Assembly: GCA_036501345.1 (NCBI GenBank)
Contig: DASYAN010000521.1
Location: 1 to 16,888 of the forward strand
DNA: 16,888 nucleotides
Direction of reading: 5' to 3'
From: DASYAN01 sp036501345
GTDB lineage: Bacteria; Chloroflexota; Ktedonobacteria; Ktedonobacterales; Ktedonobacteraceae
Shown here: in pieces, positions 15,263 to 16,888 of the stretch
Position numbering within the stretch: position 1 is the stretch's first letter
Layout: every line of letters begins with the position of its first letter
The notes under the pieces: model-generated
What the model was told of the DNA's origin: nothing
The model's database searches: none
Seen by the model: only the letters and a program-made list of their open reading frames with translations
Made by a program: the position numbers and the translations under genes

Positions 15263-16099
15263 TTACGCCCCTCTGAAGTCGGCTCCCTCCAACTGCGCAT
15301 GATGAAAGTTTGCTCCCTCCAACTTTGCAAACCCGAATTTAGCTCTTGTTAGTTGCGCTCTCCCGAAGTCGGCTCCTCCCAAGCGTGCGCTGTTGAAGTC
15401 GGCTCCCTTTAGCTGTATTCTCCTGAAGTCAGCGCCCTTCAATTCCATGAACATAAAGAAGGCTCCACTTAACCATGCATCCATAAAATTGGCTTTTTTT
15501 AGCATCGCTCCACTAAAGTTAGCATTTCCCAGTTGTGCAAACATAAAGAGGGCTCCTTCCAACTGTGCTCTTCTGAAGTCGGCTCCTTCCAACTGAGTGG
15601 ATATGAAATTAGCCCCCTTCAACTGTGCAAAACTAAAATCAGCTCTCCTCAACTGTGCTTCCGCAAAATTGGCTTCTTCCAACTTGAGCATGCTTAATTT
15701 TACAGTGTCTAAGACAGCCCCTCGCAGATCTATCTTGCCCTGCTGCTGCTCTTCAATCCCATTCACTGAAGCTTGTCTTTCTTCTTGCCTTCTTACCAAC
15801 CATTCTACGTCTGCACGGGTCAGCGGAACATCCTTGAATGGATAAACTTGCTTCTTGTCATCAGGTATTATTTCCAAACGTTGCAAGAGAAATTGTTGCC
15901 GCTCTGCATTGATCTCTAGTTCCGTTCGCCATGACTGCCTATGTGCCTTCCAATGGGCCGACCAATCGTCTTTCTGCTCTCCCTCCTGTGGAGCAGAAAG
16001 GAAAGCTTGTCGCTCTGGCTTCCTCTGACTGTTGTGTAACGGTTTTGGTAGGAACAGGCCGCTCTCTACTTGTATCCATTGATCATTATTGTATTGCAT
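15263..16099 (-). CDS. Pentapeptide-repeat protein, N-terminal half of the split gene
   Basis: 278 residues before the in-frame TAA. Residues 1-110 are polar and helical (QSWRTELEINAERQQFLLQR, later RADVEWLVRRQEER) with no recognised domain. From about 121 to 278 the sequence runs in strict ten-residue blocks of the type GADFRRAQLE, sixteen of them, that is, two pentapeptides A(D/N)F/LXX per block. This makes a right-handed quadrilateral beta-helix of about eight turns. Phe replaces the commoner Leu at the centre of alternate repeats. Unlike MfpA/Qnr-type DNA mimics, it continues into a membrane module downstream, so a role as a scaffold or sensor is more likely. As a truncated product it could still fold. 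Confidence 0.85.
   Translation of the reverse strand: MQYNNDQWIQVESGLFLPKPLHNSQRKPERQAFLSAPQEGEQKDDWSAHWKAHRQSWRTELEINAERQQFLLQRLEIIPDDKKQVYPFKDVPLTRADVEWLVRRQEERQASVNGIEEQQQGKIDLRGAVLDTVKLSMLKLEEANFAEAQLRRADFSFAQLKGANFISTQLEGADFRRAQLEGALFMFAQLGNANFSGAMLKKANFMDAWLSGAFFMFMELKGADFRRIQLKGADFNSARLGGADFGRAQLTRAKFGFAKLEGANFHHAQLEGADFRGA
15266..15739 (-). repeat. 30-bp-period coding tandem repeat (pentapeptide blocks)
   Basis: On the + strand, words such as gaagtcggctcc and ttccaactg recur every 30 bases for about sixteen units, each unit coding ten residues. Copies have diverged in the variable positions but keep the Ala, Asp/Asn and Phe codons. Such repeats are prone to slippage, yet the register here is kept throughout. 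Confidence 0.8.
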
Positions 16100-16212
16100 A
16101 CTTTTACCTTCTCTTCCTTTTTGCCTCTACTTTTTTCAACGTAGGAGAGAAGACAGATTTCAAAGACGAAACACTAATCATTAGAAAGGGGTAAAAACAG
16201 TTTTTCCGCATT

Positions 16213-16245
16213 CAGCAAGCCGATATCTGCGCTATCAGCTTGTTG
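16213..16245 (-). terminator. Hairpin after the small broken gene, possible terminator
   Basis: A 13-bp stem (16213-16225 with 16233-16245, one mismatch and one G-T pair, seven-base loop) starts 17 bases after the stop of the broken gene. On the - strand the next T-run (CTGTTTTT) comes only about 15 bases later, so it is not a canonical intrinsic terminator. Confidence 0.3.
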
Positions 16246-16261
16246 AATTGTGAGCAGAAGC

Positions 16262-16490
16262 TTATAATCCTTCGGCCCAGTTTTTGAGCTGAAAGTAGCG
16301 ATCTATCCAGGTCAGCCAGCTACCGAAGCCTGCATATAATGGGCAAAAGCAGAAAATTTCGCACGCGAAATTACAGAAATAGTCCAGAATGGTCCGCTTC
16401 TCAAGCGGTTTCGCTCGCAGCCAATAGCTAAGCTGCCCAACATTTCAGAGCATTTACCACCTCCCAGGCGAAAGAGAAAGCTTCTAGCAT
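16262..16490 (-). pseudogene. Small hypothetical gene broken by one frameshift
   Basis: From ATG 16490 the frame reads MLEAFSFAWEVVNALK, then CWAA and a TAG. Shifting one base at about 16446 gives NVGQLSYWLRAKPLEKR, later GSWLTWIDRYFQLKNWAEGL, and TAA at 16262-16264. The two frames together make a protein of about 75 residues, rich in Trp, Phe, Tyr and Leu, like a small membrane or membrane-associated protein. I do not recognise its family. The length, 229 bases, is one more than a multiple of three, fitting a one-base insertion in the AAA at the join. It begins eight bases after the stop of the next - strand gene, so the two formed an operon. Both frames are free of stops on their own sides of the join, which supports a real former gene. 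Confidence 0.6.
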
Positions 16491-16498
16491 ATGTGTTT

Positions 16499-16888
16499 CT
16501 ACTCTCTCCCTGATTGTCTGGTTAAATGCACATAATTCATCAATTCATGCAGTAGATCACTTTTGCTTTGTACAATCTCCGCAAAATGTTCCTGTACAAC
16601 CTGTTCTATTACCTTATCATATGCGTCCACACACCCATCCATAAGTAAACGCTCACTCACTTCCACATCTACCCGCTTAGTGATCATCATTTCAGTCATA
16701 TGCAATTGCTGGTCAAAATCACGAAACAGTTCTGCCAGATCTACCTGCACATGCTCCATCAGCCGTCCTAAGATCAGCTGTTCTATACGCTTACTCAGGT
16801 CACGACGAATCTGCTGTTTGTCTGGAACGGCCTTGATAGGAATAGCCAGTGTACGCAAACGCTGACGTAGCCATGTCGCTTGCTCTCC
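16499..16888 (-). CDS. Hypothetical protein, 5' end beyond the window
   Basis: The frame is open to the right edge (GEQATWLRQR precedes the first possible TTG start at 16858), so the true start is probably outside. At least 129 residues are visible. They are highly charged and helical (IRRDLSKRIEQLILGRLMEH, later AYDKVIEQVVQEHFAEIVQS) with no membrane segment and no motif I recognise. Its spacing of eight bases to the small broken gene suggests they were expressed together. Its partner is broken, but this frame has no lesion in the visible part. No function is proposed. Confidence 0.6.
   Translation of the reverse strand, partial: GEQATWLRQRLRTLAIPIKAVPDKQQIRRDLSKRIEQLILGRLMEHVQVDLAELFRDFDQQLHMTEMMITKRVDVEVSERLLMDGCVDAYDKVIEQVVQEHFAEIVQSKSDLLHELMNYVHLTRQSGRE

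Larger units (their letters stand above)
14519..16099 (-). pseudogene. Pentapeptide-repeat/ion-channel-like gene split by one in-frame stop
   Basis: Two adjacent reading frames are one gene. The first ends GADFRGA then TAA (15263-15265). The same frame continues without any other stop through LEEVNFWSAK into ANAQFKEAILV, keeping the ten-residue repeat rhythm across the stop. Every block before it has the form A-x-L, usually AQL, so a single C-to-T change (CAA to TAA) explains the break. The intact protein would have 526 residues: a polar N-terminus (1-110), a pentapeptide beta-helix (about 121-290), a helical linker, and a two-helix pore module (about 437-521). Start ATG 16099 has AGAAGG eight bases before it. 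It may still yield two separate polypeptides, because GTG 15232 is preceded by GGAG. A sequence error at one base is the other explanation. Confidence 0.85.

Noticed and set aside
15260..15266. Programmed stop-codon readthrough at the TAA followed by CTA
   Set aside because: Readthrough contexts with CTA are known mainly after TGA in eukaryotic systems; a simple nonsense mutation is the more economical reading.
15266..15739. The regular 30-base repeats as a possible CRISPR array
   Set aside because: There are no constant repeat and unique spacer parts; each unit codes two pentapeptides in one continuous frame.
16355..16372. Inverted repeat AATTTCGC/GCGAAATT followed on the - strand by a T-rich stretch, looking like a terminator
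   Set aside because: It lies inside the reconstructed coding frame of the small broken gene, so a terminator there is unlikely.
16394..16408. CCGCTT/AAGCGG hairpin
   Set aside because: Also inside the small broken gene, with no T-run on either side.

Overview
The window looks like a chromosomal stretch of a Chloroflexota bacterium, most likely a Ktedonobacteria-type genome. This is an inference from the style of the gene families (Eco57I-type methylase, serine/threonine/asparagine-rich secreted proteins, a pentapeptide protein ending in a channel-like module, spread-out single genes) and from a roughly 50% GC background. It is not proved by any marker gene. No rRNA, tRNA, CRISPR array, insertion sequence or prophage was recognised.

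Left part (1-5570, + strand): the decayed C-terminal end of one Eco57I-type DNA adenine methylase is followed by an intact 835-residue relative. A 912-residue membrane-anchored protein of unknown function overlaps the methylase by 41 bases. Middle (5572-9001): a free methionine-(R)-sulfoxide reductase on the - strand converges on that protein with a one-base gap. A GH42 beta-galactosidase and a polytopic membrane protein with an internal duplication follow on the + strand, probably as one transcript. The reductase and the membrane protein are visibly AT-richer than their neighbours.

Next (9202-14427): a frameshifted sarcosine-oxidase-like flavoprotein gene, a Nudix hydrolase on the - strand, a secreted double-psi beta-barrel protein, a CoiA-like nuclease, a YtxH-domain protein closed by a very strong hairpin terminator, and a second Nudix hydrolase. 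These look like independent single genes with their own intergenic regions. Right part (14519-16888, - strand): a hypothetical gene running off the window edge is followed by a small frameshifted gene. A pentapeptide-repeat/ion-channel-like gene, split by one in-frame TAA, lies further along.

The most notable theme is gene decay. Four loci carry lesions: the methylase remnant (at least three), the flavoprotein (one frameshift), the small - strand gene (one frameshift) and the pentapeptide/channel gene (one nonsense codon, plausibly CAA to TAA). The remnant with several lesions must be real decay; the single-lesion cases could also be sequence errors. The best candidate for unusual biology is the pentapeptide beta-helix joined to a two-helix pore module, whose filter position reads VGRGF where potassium channels have VGYGD.
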